A stretch of DNA of 64,000 nt from FEB-25 sp963822175 (GCA_963822175.1 CAWGGJ010000003.1:496001-560000), one strand, 5' to 3'; positions 45,333 through 54,776 are shown, counted from the stretch's first letter. Notes: a model not told the origin generated them from the sequence alone. Translations and numbers: made by a program.

Positions 45333-46325
45333 GTGAAATTAAAAAACGCCATTACGGATATTCCTGGCGTCCTGGTTGGGCATGCCCAAAACGAAGACGC
45401 CCTCACCGGTTGCACCGTCATCCTGTGCGAGAAAGGCGCAGTGGGTGGGGTGGACCAGCGCGGTGGTGCCCCGGGAACGCGCGAGGTGGATGCCTTACAC
45501 CCAATGCACCTGGTCAGCAAGGTTCACGGCATAACCCTGGCAGGCGGATCAGCTTTTGGCCTAGAAGCAGCCACCGGTGTCATGCGCTTTCTGGAAGAGA
45601 AAGGTGTCGGCTTCGATACCCACATCGTCAAAGTGCCCATTGTTCCCGCCGCCATCCTGTTTGATTTAGGCATCGGGGATCCCAAAATCCGCCCGGATGC
45701 CGCCATGGGTTACCTTGCCTGCCAGAATGCTTCATCTGAACCTCTTGCTGAGGGAAATTTCGGTGCCGGTACCGGTGCCACCGTTGGGAAGATCCTTGGC
45801 GTGGGTCAGTGCATGAAATCCGGGATCGGTACTGCCAGCATGGAGATCGGTGCAGGGGTGATTGTCGCTGCTATTGTCGCGGTCAACGCCTTCGGGGATG
45901 TCATCGATCCAACCACTGGGCAGATCATTGCTGGGGCACGTTCAAAAGACGTCGGACCGCTCCATATCGGTGCTGCGGGTTATTTCGCCGATACCATGCA
46001 GGTCATGCAGACCCTCATTGGGCGGACGGTGATGGGTTTTGGCAGTCGCGGGAACACGGTTATTGGGGTGGTTGCCACCAACGCCAGTCTGGATAAGGAA
46101 AATGCCAACAAGGTTGCCCAGATGGCTCACGATGGTCTGGCGCGCACCATTCGCCCTGCCCATACCATGGTGGATGGGGATACTATTTTCGCACTTGCCA
46201 CAGGTGAGCACAATGCGGATGTGAACATTGTCGGTGCATTTGCTGCCGAGGTGTTCGCCCAGGCTATATTACGTGCAGTGCGTGCAGCCAAACCCATCGC
46301 TGGCTTGCCAGCCATTTCGGAGTAG
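45333..46325 (+). CDS. P1 family peptidase (DmpA/S58-like)
   Basis: The 330-residue member of the self-cleaving aminopeptidase family opens ITDIPGVLVGHAQNEDALTGCTVILCE and has GGVDQRGGAPGTRE, LAGGSAFGLEAATGVMRFLE and GNFGAGTGATVGK. N241-T242 in GSRGNTVIGVV marks the likely autoprocessing site and Thr nucleophile; the common sequence is GNTTIG. Such enzymes release N-terminal residues from short peptides or amides. The GTG start at 45333 lies 5 bases after AGGAGGT. It may be cotranscribed with coaBC. Confidence 0.88.
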   Translation: MKLKNAITDIPGVLVGHAQNEDALTGCTVILCEKGAVGGVDQRGGAPGTREVDALHPMHLVSKVHGITLAGGSAFGLEAATGVMRFLEEKGVGFDTHIVKVPIVPAAILFDLGIGDPKIRPDAAMGYLACQNASSEPLAEGNFGAGTGATVGKILGVGQCMKSGIGTASMEIGAGVIVAAIVAVNAFGDVIDPTTGQIIAGARSKDVGPLHIGAAGYFADTMQVMQTLIGRTVMGFGSRGNTVIGVVATNASLDKENANKVAQMAHDGLARTIRPAHTMVDGDTIFALATGEHNADVNIVGAFAAEVFAQAILRAVRAAKPIAGLPAISE

Positions 46326-46464
46326 GGGCGGGTCGTGACCCGCCCCATATTCTTTCATTGTGAGCGAACGTTTTTTGTGAGCAAAGCAATCATCAACATG
46401 ATCATAAACTCAAGATTGTTTCTTGATTATCGTTTGTCAACTGATCGGGTCGCAACCCGCCCCT
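46325..46464. repeat. Intergenic element bounded by GGGGCGGGT-type palindromes
   Basis: GGGGCGGGTC (46325-46334) and GACCCGCCCC (46337-46346) form a perfect palindrome at the end of the P1 peptidase gene. CGGGTCGCAACCCG with a CCCC tail recurs at 46446-46462. Between them, CATTGTGAGCGAACG and GTGAGCAAAGCAATC look like a decayed copy of a GTCATTGCGAGC-type interspersed repeat. It lies between converging genes and may also aid termination. Confidence 0.55.
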
Positions 46465-46469
46465 TCGAT

Positions 46470-48482
46470 TTAATCCTTCAAATACTTATCAAACCACCTC
46501 AGGATGTGATTAAGCCGCGCCATCCTCCGGTCGGTGCGACCAGTTCGTGACAACCCATGGAACTCGTCCGGGAAGCGCACGAATTCGCTATCCACCCCCA
46601 ACTTCTTCAAGGCCACAAATACCTGCTCGCTTTGTTCAATCGGGCAGCGCAGGTCGCCCTCGTTATGGATCACCAGGGTAGGCGTCTGCGCATTCCCGAT
46701 ATACGCAATTGGCGAGTGCGACCAGAAATTCTGCAGGTCCTCAAAAGGAGGCTTATTCGCCAGCTCGGTCTGGAAAGACCAGTTGAAATCACTTGACCCC
46801 CACATCGACACGAAATTGCTCACACAACGCTGGGTGACCGCTGCCTTAAATCGCTGCGTATGTCCAATGATCCACACCGTCATATACCCACCATAACTGC
46901 CGCCAGTCACACCCATGCGCTTTGGATCGACATAGGGTTGTTTTTCCATATAATCCGCCCAGGCCATCAGGTCGGCATAATCAACACCACCCCAATCTCC
47001 ATAAATTCCCTTGGCATGCGCTTCACCGTACCCCCGCCCGCCGCGCGGGTTGGTAAAGTACACCACGTATCCATTCGCTGCCAGGTAGTAAAACTCGTGC
47101 ATGAAGAGCTTGCCATATTGGGTCAATGGCCCACCGTGGATCTCCATGATGGAAGGGTACTTCTTGGATGGATCAAAACCGGGTGGTTTGATGATCCACC
47201 CCTGCAGCTCATTGTTATCCGGTCCCTTGAACCAGACTTCCTCCACCTTCCCAAGATCGATCCCATCCAACAGTTTTCGATTGAGCTGGGTCAGCTGGCG
47301 TTCCTTTCCACTGCCCATCTCACGCACGAAGATCTGCACTGGGTCATTCATTTTTCCAAAGAAATACGCCAGCCGTTTTTGCTCATGGTCAAAGCTGAAT
47401 GATCCTACCACCCCGCCCTCACCAATTTCATCCCGCAGGCTATCCCCTTTGATGGAGATGGACGATAGCTTGGAGCTACCGTGCAGCACCGTATTGAAAT
47501 ACAGCCGCTTGCCATCTTTCGACCAGGTGGGAGCCATCAGTTCCGGAGAGCCAATATCGTTGATCGTGCTGGAATCAACATGCAGGTCAAATTTTTCTGT
47601 CAGGTTACGTGCTTCTTTGGATCCATCCACGGGTGCTAGCCACAAGCTCGCATTTTTATACGATAATCCCTCCCCCTCCGAACCAATATAGGCGATCCAC
47701 CTGCCATCCGGTGAAAAGGATGGCTGGGATTTATCTCCCACCGGTGCTTTGATTTTCTTCAATGCACCTCCGCCCGCAGGCATGATGTAGATATCCCACC
47801 GGTCCGGTGTGTGATCGGGGCTCTCGCTTCGATTGGAGCTGAACACAATCCACTTTCCATCCGGTGAAAATGTGGGGTGAAGCTCATCATATACCTCGTG
47901 GTCGGTAAGCTGTTTGGCTTTTCCGGAGTGCACATTCACCGTCCACAAGTGTGTCCGCTCATGTGGCAGGTATCCATAGCCATCCAGTTTGTAAAACAGC
48001 CGGTCATAATGCCTGACCACGACACCCAGCTTCTTTTTCTGTTCATCCTTCTGGCGCTCAAGCACCTCGTCGTCCAGCTTTCGAACCGTACACAATAATT
48101 GCTTTCCATCCGGCGCCCAGCTTAGGTCGCCAATTTCGCCATCGATCGCTGATAATCGCTGCGCCTCTCCACCCGTAAATGGGATCAGGTAGATTTGGGC
48201 TGGTCTTTCCTTGTTGCCCCGGTCGGAAAGGAACGCAATTTGGCTTCCATCGGGAGACCATCGCGCACTGCTGTCATGCTGGTCGCCGCTGGTGAACTGC
48301 CGTGCCTCTCCAAATTCAGTCGGTGCCACCCACAGGTTTGTGTATTTCTTCTCAGTCTTCTTATCCACCCGTTGAACAATATAAACTACGTTTTGTCCAT
48401 CGGGAGAGATACGTACTTCGGATACTGTATTAAATTGATACAGGTCCTCAGCTGTGATTGTCCTTAATTTTTTTACCACCAT
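46470..48482 (-). CDS. S9 family peptidase (prolyl oligopeptidase/acylaminoacyl-peptidase type)
   Basis: The 670-residue protein has an N-terminal beta-propeller with repeated blades (VRISPDGQNVVYI, ARWSPDGSQIAFLSDR, PTFSPDGKWIVFSSNR, PSFSPDGRWIAYIG). The C-terminal alpha/beta-hydrolase has S529 in GVTGGSYGGYMT, D610 in HNEGDLRCP and H642 in PDEFHGLSR as the catalytic triad. It cleaves short or acylated peptides, probably in the cytoplasm because no signal peptide is seen. I start at the ATG at 48482, preceded by GGGAGGC at about 5 bases; the frame extends 9 codons further to 48509 without a comparable site. Confidence 0.92.
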   Translation of the reverse strand: MVVKKLRTITAEDLYQFNTVSEVRISPDGQNVVYIVQRVDKKTEKKYTNLWVAPTEFGEARQFTSGDQHDSSARWSPDGSQIAFLSDRGNKERPAQIYLIPFTGGEAQRLSAIDGEIGDLSWAPDGKQLLCTVRKLDDEVLERQKDEQKKKLGVVVRHYDRLFYKLDGYGYLPHERTHLWTVNVHSGKAKQLTDHEVYDELHPTFSPDGKWIVFSSNRSESPDHTPDRWDIYIMPAGGGALKKIKAPVGDKSQPSFSPDGRWIAYIGSEGEGLSYKNASLWLAPVDGSKEARNLTEKFDLHVDSSTINDIGSPELMAPTWSKDGKRLYFNTVLHGSSKLSSISIKGDSLRDEIGEGGVVGSFSFDHEQKRLAYFFGKMNDPVQIFVREMGSGKERQLTQLNRKLLDGIDLGKVEEVWFKGPDNNELQGWIIKPPGFDPSKKYPSIMEIHGGPLTQYGKLFMHEFYYLAANGYVVYFTNPRGGRGYGEAHAKGIYGDWGGVDYADLMAWADYMEKQPYVDPKRMGVTGGSYGGYMTVWIIGHTQRFKAAVTQRCVSNFVSMWGSSDFNWSFQTELANKPPFEDLQNFWSHSPIAYIGNAQTPTLVIHNEGDLRCPIEQSEQVFVALKKLGVDSEFVRFPDEFHGLSRTGRTDRRMARLNHILRWFDKYLKD

Positions 48483-48733
48483 ACCGCCTCCCAATATTTC
48501 TGATGCCATGGATTTTTTACAGTCATAATTCTAACACGCAACACTGCTGCATCTCTCACTTACCATGCACTTCTTCCTTAATGTTGGGTGGTAGACTCCG
48601 TTCATTGATCATTTAGTGTCTTGTTTCCGCTCATCACAAAATAAAACTGTTACAACCCTTGCCTTTCGGGATAAATATGGTCTAATAAATCTATTGATAA
48701 GGATTGCTGCATATTTAGTAAAGGTAGGTTAAG

Positions 48734-49315
48734 ATGACCACTACAAGTGTTCCATCACAGGAAATCATCGATCAATTTGTGGGTAATGCCCATGGAAATT
48801 TTCCTGTGGTTAAAGAGTTGCTCGATAAATACCCTGCGTTAATTAATTCCAATGCCAGCTGGACTGAGACTGCCATTGAGGCTGCTGCCCAAACTGGTCA
48901 GGTGGAGATTGTCAACTATCTGCTCGCCCATGGGGCTGAATATGATATTTGTACTGCTGCCATGTTGGGCAGTAAGGATTGCCTGGAGCAGTTCCTTAAA
49001 GAAGATCCGGGTCAGGTGGATGCACGCGGTGCACATGGCATTCCCCTGCTCTACTTTCCGGTCATTCATTCCAATGTTGTTGTCGCTGAGTATTTGCTCC
49101 AACAAGGTGCCGACCCTAACGCTGCCTCTCCCGGTGGAATCACCCCCCTACATGGGGCAGCCATGTTCAATAAACCCCAAATGGCCCAATGGCTATTGGA
49201 TCATGGCGCACAGCCGAATCCAGAGTATGATGGTAAGACACCCCTGGCATTAGCGCTGGCGAATAATCTTGAAGAGCTGGTTGATGTTTTACGAACTTAC
49301 GGGGGTGTCGAATAG
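48734..49315 (+). CDS. Ankyrin-repeat protein
   Basis: The 193-residue protein consists of four or five ankyrin repeats, for example AAQTGQVEIVNYLLAHGAEYD, YLLQQGADPNAASPGGITPLHGAA and WLLDHGAQPNPEYDGKTPLALAL. There is no signal peptide or catalytic domain, so it is probably a cytoplasmic protein-binding module. It has its own short leader with AGGTAGG before the ATG and converges on the GH13 gene with only 1 base between stops. No partner can be inferred. Confidence 0.85.
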   Translation: MTTTSVPSQEIIDQFVGNAHGNFPVVKELLDKYPALINSNASWTETAIEAAAQTGQVEIVNYLLAHGAEYDICTAAMLGSKDCLEQFLKEDPGQVDARGAHGIPLLYFPVIHSNVVVAEYLLQQGADPNAASPGGITPLHGAAMFNKPQMAQWLLDHGAQPNPEYDGKTPLALALANNLEELVDVLRTYGGVE

Positions 49316-49316
49316 A

Positions 49317-50663
49317 TCAACTGCTAAGCCCGCTGATTTTGTAATCCAGTAATTCACTATAAGCCGGTCTTAATAGGATCGTATCACTAAAACGCACGAT
49401 CGCTGCGGTCTCCGGAAGCAATATTTTCCCATTGCGCACCGACACCTGCCCGTCATTAAGGATATCCCGGTAGGTGCCATCCGGTAGGTTGACCATAATA
49501 TATCCCGTCTTGCCACTGGTGTTGAAGATCCCATACAGGTTTTTACCGGGGTGCTCCCATACTGCCTGGATTGCCGGGTCCGCCTGTAACACGATAAACT
49601 TGCCCTCCACCTGGGCTGGGTCTTTCTTCAGCTTCGCCAGGCGGGTCAGGAATGGCTGCATGTTGTAATCACCCCATTCCACCTTGTCGATATCGAATAA
49701 GGATGGGGTATGCTTTACGCCTGATTCCTGGCCATCATAGATCAAAAAGGGTCCCTTATTAAATGCCTGGAAGGCAGTCCATGCCACGCCTTGTGCCCTG
49801 CTGGGTGCCAGGCGCATGATGCGCGGTTGATCATGATTCTCCACGCAGCGCATCTTGACAAATGTCTGCGGGAAGATGCAATCCTGGTAACGTAGCATCT
49901 CGATATATCGCCGTACGGGCACTTTTCCCTGCACTGCGAGCTGCCAGATTGGCCAGATGTCGTAGTCGTAAGTCATGTCAAAGGCTTCATAGAGCTCACT
50001 GTCTGAAAGCCCGGATAATCCATTAGCTCGCCTGGATCCAACAAAGCTTGCATGGACTGATTCTGCCAGCCAGATGACCCCAGGTTTCACCTTCTCCAAT
50101 TCCACCCTGGCCTGCACCCAAAATTCCTTGGGTAGCAGTGAAGCTACATCGCAGCGGAAACCATCCACCCCCAGTTTGCACCAATTCTGTAAAGTCTCGA
50201 TCAGGTAGCTGGTGAGTTCCGGGTTGGGATGTTTCAAATCAATGACATCACTCCATTCCAGTACCGTGGTGACTGGATTTCCGTTTTCGTCCTGGTGAAA
50301 ATATTCTGGATGCTGCTGTACCAGAACAGAATCATGTGCGGTGTGGTTGTACACCACGTCGATCATCACTTTCATCCCCATCTCGTGTGTTTTCTGGACC
50401 AGGCGGCTGAAATCATCCATGGTGCCATATTCCGGGTTGACTTCCCGGTAATCTCTGATCGAATACGGGCATCCCAGGCTGCCTTTCTTGTTAACCTTTC
50501 CGATGGGATGGATGGGCATGAACCACAGGATGTCTATTCCCAGGGCATGCAAACGGTGTAGGTCTCTTTCCACCTCCTCAAAGGTACCATTGGGTCCGTG
50601 GTTGCGCACATAGATTTCATAAATAACCAGGTTACGATAGCTCGATGGGGTGTTGCTCGCCAT
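49317..50663 (-). CDS. Glycoside hydrolase family 13 alpha-amylase-type enzyme
   Basis: The 448-residue TIM barrel starts IYEIYVRNHGPNGTFEEV without a signal peptide, so it is intracellular. The conserved GH13 regions are MIDVVYNHTAHDS, GFRCDVASLLP with nucleophile D172, VIWLAESVHAS with acid/base E201, and CVENHDQPR with D278. A C-terminal beta domain follows from about residue 365. Specificity (maltodextrin, trehalose-forming or other) is not evident. The gene is monocistronic by appearance, with an A-rich, GG-poor ribosome site before the ATG. Confidence 0.9.
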   Translation of the reverse strand: MASNTPSSYRNLVIYEIYVRNHGPNGTFEEVERDLHRLHALGIDILWFMPIHPIGKVNKKGSLGCPYSIRDYREVNPEYGTMDDFSRLVQKTHEMGMKVMIDVVYNHTAHDSVLVQQHPEYFHQDENGNPVTTVLEWSDVIDLKHPNPELTSYLIETLQNWCKLGVDGFRCDVASLLPKEFWVQARVELEKVKPGVIWLAESVHASFVGSRRANGLSGLSDSELYEAFDMTYDYDIWPIWQLAVQGKVPVRRYIEMLRYQDCIFPQTFVKMRCVENHDQPRIMRLAPSRAQGVAWTAFQAFNKGPFLIYDGQESGVKHTPSLFDIDKVEWGDYNMQPFLTRLAKLKKDPAQVEGKFIVLQADPAIQAVWEHPGKNLYGIFNTSGKTGYIMVNLPDGTYRDILNDGQVSVRNGKILLPETAAIVRFSDTILLRPAYSELLDYKISGLSS

Positions 50664-51379
50664 GATTTGATCCTTAATCTGACCGCATGCTGCTTAGATG
50701 AACCTATTGTAATCGATATCATAAGGCCGGTCACCTGCTCGGGGGTGAACTTTATTATGTATTTTTACGTACATTATTCACATAACAATCGTGTGTCATT
50801 CCGTGGCTGGAATAGGTCACTGACCCGGTTTATCTCCTTGATGAGAATAGCAAATAGCCCTATGACGCTCAGGATTGAGTTGATCACGAAACAATTCACC
50901 ATTAACCTAATAAATGACACCTAAGTGATGAATATCGTCGATGATCTGTCATCCCTTGAGTAACTACTCACCACCTTGAACATTTCTCTTTGGGTGATAT
51001 AAGGATTCTGTCATTGCGAGACCAGCGTTCTTTGCTGGTCGTGGCAATCTTCCTTTTCCAAGATTACTCAACATATTTTCTAATCCCAATTAACCTCCTA
51101 GATCTGTGGTAGATTTCTTCGTCGCACAATTTGCTCGCTTCTCCCCGGAAACCGGGGAGATTCCGCAATGACCATAAATAGAATGGTTCATTCGAAAACC
51201 CCGTTATCTTTTCCAGTACATTATAAGAAGACTGAAATGGTATGTAGGGTTTATTTTTCATCTCATTATTGGGTATAGATTAAGAATTTTCAAAACAAGA
51301 ATGTATGGTGAGTAATTACTCCCTTGACCTAGAACATTCGTTCAGGTATAGTATACGCTGAATAAAAAGGAAGGGCTTT
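50664..51379. other. Gene-free intergenic region of about 715 bp
   Basis: No convincing coding sequence is seen on either strand. The region is more AT-rich than its surroundings up to about 51000, then holds the repeat element at 51010-51172, then AT-rich sequence leading to the alkyltransferase-like gene. Short frames here have no recognisable protein character. Confidence 0.6.
51010..51172. repeat. MITE-like interspersed repeat with GTCATTGCG ends
   Basis: GTCATTGCG at 51010-51018 is matched by its complement CGCAATGAC at 51164-51172. Inside, GACCAGCGTTCTTTGCTGGTCGTGGCAATCTTCC follows the left end, and GAAACCGGGGAGATTCCGCAATGACC closes the right. The pattern resembles the non-coding GTCATTGCGAGC...GGCAATCTC repeats scattered through many bacterial genomes. 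It encodes no protein. Confidence 0.65.
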
Positions 51380-51790
51380 ATGAATCCTCCAGCAATTCGT
51401 CAGGCACAGCGGTATATATCTCCACCCAAAAGGGAGCAGTTCAATCACAAGGTTTGGGCTCTTGTTCGCCAGATCCCCCCAGGGAAAGTCTGCACATATG
51501 GCCAGGTTGCTGCCCTCATCGGTCCACCCCCGGGCACCGATCCAAAGAGTTATCTCGCCTTCGGAGCGCGTTGGGTGGGTGGCGCTATGGCAGCCTGCCC
51601 GCAGGATGTACCCTGGCAGCGCGTGATCAACTCCCAGGGTAAGGTCAGCCTTCGTCCTGGAGGTGGCGGCATCGACCAGCGCGAGCTTCTCGAGTCCGAA
51701 GGTGTGATATTTGATGACCATGACCGGGTTGATTTAAAGAGTTTTGCCTGGTCCGGCCCTCCAGAAGATCTGCCGCAGGATTATCACTAA
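51380..51790 (+). CDS. Alkyltransferase-like (ATL) DNA-binding protein
   Basis: The 136-residue protein has the DNA-binding half of O6-alkylguanine-DNA alkyltransferases: FNHKVWALVRQIPPGKVCTYGQVAALIG. The PCHRV active-site motif is replaced by P78-W79-Q80-R81-V82, as in ATL proteins that bind alkylated DNA without removing the group and hand it to nucleotide excision repair. It cannot act as a methyltransferase by the usual mechanism. It belongs to a local group of alkylation-repair genes with tag (52587) and ogt (57685). Confidence 0.88.
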   Translation: MNPPAIRQAQRYISPPKREQFNHKVWALVRQIPPGKVCTYGQVAALIGPPPGTDPKSYLAFGARWVGGAMAACPQDVPWQRVINSQGKVSLRPGGGGIDQRELLESEGVIFDDHDRVDLKSFAWSGPPEDLPQDYH

Positions 51791-51873
51791 CCTAGTGCAT
51801 CGACGGATGGAAGCACGTATCATATTCAATTAAAACTCATGAAAGTTGGAATTCCTTGGCAAGGTGATATAGC

Positions 51874-52431
51874 ATGACTACTTTTCATCCCCTCACCCCT
51901 GAACGCTGGGCTGACTTCGAAAAACTATTCGGCCCCCGTGGAGCCTGTGCAGGTTGTTGGTGCATGTACTGGCGGCTCACTCGTTCCCAGCATGACCAGC
52001 AGCAAGGCGAGCTTAATCGCCGTAGTATTAAAGCCCTGGTAGATTCCGGTAATATCCCCGGCATCCTGGCTTATGTGGATGACGAACCCGTGGGCTGGTG
52101 TTCCATCGCCCCACGCCAGGAATTTGCCACCCTGGCACGCTCACGCATCCTCAAGCCTGTCGATGACCAACCTGTCTGGTCTGTGGTATGTTTTTTTGTA
52201 ACGCGAAAGTATCGCCGCCAGGGTCTCACCATCCAGCTCTTGAATGCAGCCGTTGAGTATGCCGCTTCAAAGGGAGCCACGATTATCGAGGGGTACCCGG
52301 TTGAGCCAAAGGAAGGTAAAGCTCCGGATGTTTTTGTCTTCACCGGTTTATCATCCGCGTTCAAACAAGCCGGTTTCAAAGAAGTCCTGCGCAGGTCAGA
52401 AACTCGCCCGATCATGCGCCGTTATGTCTAA
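51874..52431 (+). CDS. GNAT-family N-acetyltransferase
   Basis: The 185-residue protein has the GNAT core: CSIAPRQEF, WSVVCFFVTRKYRRQGLTIQLLNAAVEYA (motif A with the RRQGL acetyl-CoA loop) and the late FKQAGFKEV. The N-terminus has GACAGCWCMYWRLT with three cysteines, seen in a subgroup of GNATs of unknown substrate. It lies between the ATL and tag genes; no functional link to DNA repair is evident beyond proximity. Confidence 0.83.
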   Translation: MTTFHPLTPERWADFEKLFGPRGACAGCWCMYWRLTRSQHDQQQGELNRRSIKALVDSGNIPGILAYVDDEPVGWCSIAPRQEFATLARSRILKPVDDQPVWSVVCFFVTRKYRRQGLTIQLLNAAVEYAASKGATIIEGYPVEPKEGKAPDVFVFTGLSSAFKQAGFKEVLRRSETRPIMRRYV

Positions 52432-52586
52432 ATACCGTTTTCACCGGGGCGGGCATCTGCTCGCCGTCCAACCATCCAGCCCCTCAGCCACTTTTAAGGC
52501 AGCTGCACATGTTTTTTGCCGGTTACCCATCCCTGTTTTATTAAAACAAGGAATCCTGGTTATAGTCCTGTCAAGGAGCTTGTCCC

Positions 52587-53165
52587 ATGTTAAAACGCTG
52601 CTTCTGGGCTGAAACCGATGACCCACTCTACCTGTCCTACCATGACCAGGAGTGGGGCGTTCCGGTTCATGACGACCGCCTCCTGTTCGAATTTCTCATC
52701 CTGGAAGGTGCCCAGGCTGGTCTCAGCTGGTACACCATCCTGCGAAAGCGCCCAAATTATCACCTGGCCTTTGATGGTTTTGACCCTCAAAGAATTTCCC
52801 AGTACGATGAACAAAAGGTATCGCAGTTGTTGGTAAACCCGGGGATCATCCGCAATCGCCTTAAGATCAATGCCGCTATTCGCAATGCTCAAGCCCTTCT
52901 GAATATCCAACAGGAATTCGGTAGTTTTGACCTCTATATCTGGCAGTTTACAGGGGGCAAACCCATCGTCAATTCATGGACCAATGGCCATGAGGTACCC
53001 GCAGAAACTGAAATATCCCGCCAGATGAGCAAGGACCTATTGCGGCGCGGTTTTCATTTTGTCGGACCCACCATTTGCTATTCGCTCATGCAGGCTGTCG
53101 GTTTGGTCAACGACCACACCACCGATTGTTTCAGGTATCACGAGATTCTTAGTTTGTATAGCTAA
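52587..53165 (+). CDS. tag: DNA-3-methyladenine glycosylase I
   Basis: The 192-residue glycosylase removes 3-methyladenine from DNA. RCFWAETDDPLYLSYHDQEWG supplies C5 and H19 of the zinc site, and VNDHTTDCFRYH near the C-terminus supplies the second His and Cys of the HxxxC pair. FEFLILEGAQAGLSWYTILRKR and VGPTICYSLMQAVGLVNDH are family signatures. The start ATG at 52587 matches the known N-terminus. It has a 155-base gap from the GNAT gene in which nothing else was found. Confidence 0.94.
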   Translation: MLKRCFWAETDDPLYLSYHDQEWGVPVHDDRLLFEFLILEGAQAGLSWYTILRKRPNYHLAFDGFDPQRISQYDEQKVSQLLVNPGIIRNRLKINAAIRNAQALLNIQQEFGSFDLYIWQFTGGKPIVNSWTNGHEVPAETEISRQMSKDLLRRGFHFVGPTICYSLMQAVGLVNDHTTDCFRYHEILSLYS

Positions 53166-53217
53166 CGATCCTGATAATGGTCATCATTGGGCTATTAATA
53201 TTTGGTGAGTATGGATC

Positions 53218-53694
53218 ATGCAATATTCAGACGATCACCAGGATTCGCAAGAATTACCGGTAAAAAACGAAATATCGCATTCGACATTCATCCGTGCAGA
53301 TCCGTCGCGGATATATCTTGCCCTGACCACCTCCCAGGGCTTGGATTCCTGGTTTACCTCTGGATCGAGAGTAAATGCGTTTCCCGGACGGGAGATACAT
53401 TTTCGTTGGGAGAATTGGGGTCCAGGAAAGATAACCGTTGAAGACGACGGCCTGGTGTTGGAAGCGATCCCACCTGAACGCTTCGTTTTCCAATGGCATC
53501 CCGACCTACCTGAATATTCCACTACCGTTGAGATCGATATTAACCCAGCGGAAAATGGTACAATTGTTAGCCTTCGTGAGTACGGGTTTGCCCAAACTCC
53601 TTCTGGGCACAGAGCAATGATAAGTTGTGCCACAGGTTGGGGTGAAGCACTCACCCTCTTGAAGTTTTACCTGGAACATGGTTTGCATTACTAA
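53218..53694 (+). CDS. SRPBCC/AHSA1-like domain protein
   Basis: The 158-residue protein has the START-like beta sheet pattern: STFIRADPSRIYLALTTSQGLDSWFTSG, REIHFRWENWG, ERFVFQWHPD and the C-terminal helix GWGEALTLLKFYLEHG. AHSA1-like proteins bind small hydrophobic ligands or act with Hsp90-type partners, but most bacterial members have unknown roles. It ends 3 bases before the tandem GNAT gene, so the two are probably cotranscribed. Confidence 0.82.
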   Translation: MQYSDDHQDSQELPVKNEISHSTFIRADPSRIYLALTTSQGLDSWFTSGSRVNAFPGREIHFRWENWGPGKITVEDDGLVLEAIPPERFVFQWHPDLPEYSTTVEIDINPAENGTIVSLREYGFAQTPSGHRAMISCATGWGEALTLLKFYLEHGLHY

Positions 53695-53697
53695 ATA

Positions 53698-54675
53698 GTG
53701 TCTATGGATCTGAACCTCCTCCCCCTTCGTTCATTTATCCCAGAATTGGATATTCCGCGATTATTATCCCTGTATGCTGCTGTTGAAGCGGCCGACCAGG
53801 AAGGGATGGAATTCAGCGAGCAAGCCTTACGTGCCCAGATGGATTTACCCGGGCACGATCCCCTTCAAGACCGGTGGGTGGTTGAAGCACCTGACAACCC
53901 ACACTCGCTGATCGCAGCTGCTCTCGTCAGGGTCAACCCAGGCACAAGCGTTGCCGACGCTAACATCCTCGTCCACCCCGACTGGCGGAATCATGGGGCA
54001 GGCGGGATTTTGCTAACGAGAGTCATCCAGCGTGGCAGGATACTTGGGGTTAACGCTATTCAAATCTATGCCAATTCCAGGCACAATGCTGCTACAGCCT
54101 TCTTACAGAAACATGGTTTCGTTGCTCAAGGAGCTTATACCGAATTGTCTCTCTCCGGGGATGTGCGTCTTCCCCCTGTCATCATGCCTTTCGGCTATAC
54201 GCTGCGTACTTATGCAGAAGTACAGGATATCTCCATCCTCACCCAGGCAATGAACCTGAGCTATATCCCCCTCTGGGGTCACCAGGAAGTCACTGAAGCT
54301 GAGATGGCATCCTGGCTTCCAAAATTCAACCAGCAAGGGCTCCTGCTTGCCTTTTCCGAAAAAGGCAGGGTGATTGGTATCAGCCGGGTGGAGCCATCTC
54401 CTGAACGGAGCACAAAAAACGGGGTCCCGACCGGTTACATTGATGCCCCAGGCGTGGTCCCTCAACATCGCCGTCTGGATCTGTATCGAGCCCTGGTTCT
54501 CACCGGCATCCACTGGCTGCGTACACAGGGTCATGCGATGGTTGAAATGGAATCGTGGGGTGATAAGCTGGAGGTTTTAAAAATGTACCGTGAGCTGGGC
54601 TTTAAAGATAAGCGCCAGCTGGTGTGCTTCGAGATGAAACTTACCTATCCTGTTGATAAGCAAATCTCTCCTTAA
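53698..54675 (+). CDS. Tandem GNAT acetyltransferase
   Basis: The 325-residue protein holds two GNAT domains. The first (about 60-155) has VADANILVHPDWRNHGAGGILLTRVIQ with the acetyl-CoA loop. The second (about 175-315) has GYIDAPGVVPQHRRLDLYRALVLTGIHWLRTQG and LEVLKMYRELGF. This layout resembles the mycothiol-synthase (MshD) type, but its substrate here is unknown. The start may be GTG 53698 or ATG 53704, two codons apart. It is followed by a terminator hairpin, so the ABC genes are a separate unit. Confidence 0.82.
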   Translation: MSMDLNLLPLRSFIPELDIPRLLSLYAAVEAADQEGMEFSEQALRAQMDLPGHDPLQDRWVVEAPDNPHSLIAAALVRVNPGTSVADANILVHPDWRNHGAGGILLTRVIQRGRILGVNAIQIYANSRHNAATAFLQKHGFVAQGAYTELSLSGDVRLPPVIMPFGYTLRTYAEVQDISILTQAMNLSYIPLWGHQEVTEAEMASWLPKFNQQGLLLAFSEKGRVIGISRVEPSPERSTKNGVPTGYIDAPGVVPQHRRLDLYRALVLTGIHWLRTQGHAMVEMESWGDKLEVLKMYRELGFKDKRQLVCFEMKLTYPVDKQISP

Positions 54676-54680
54676 CCAAC

Positions 54681-54712
54681 GAGAGCCGGGTACGCCACTA
54701 CCGGCTCTCTTT
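54681..54712 (+). terminator. Terminator hairpin after the tandem GNAT gene
   Basis: GAGAGCCGG (54681-54689) pairs perfectly with CCGGCTCTC (54701-54709), followed by TTT. The T-run is short, so strength is uncertain. Confidence 0.65.
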
Positions 54713-54776
54713 AAAGGAGGAGAAGAAGAGAAATCGCCCTACAACTAATATCATATCAAAGTCTGCTTTACTTTGC

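Noticed and set aside
46326..46550. A 71-codon + strand frame in the repeat between the two peptidase genes
   Set aside because: It is made of repeat sequence and the 3' end of the S9 gene; no coding character.
50664..51379. A possible tRNA or small RNA in the gene-free region
   Set aside because: No cloverleaf with a plausible anticodon arm and T-loop could be made out; the palindromes belong to the repeat element.
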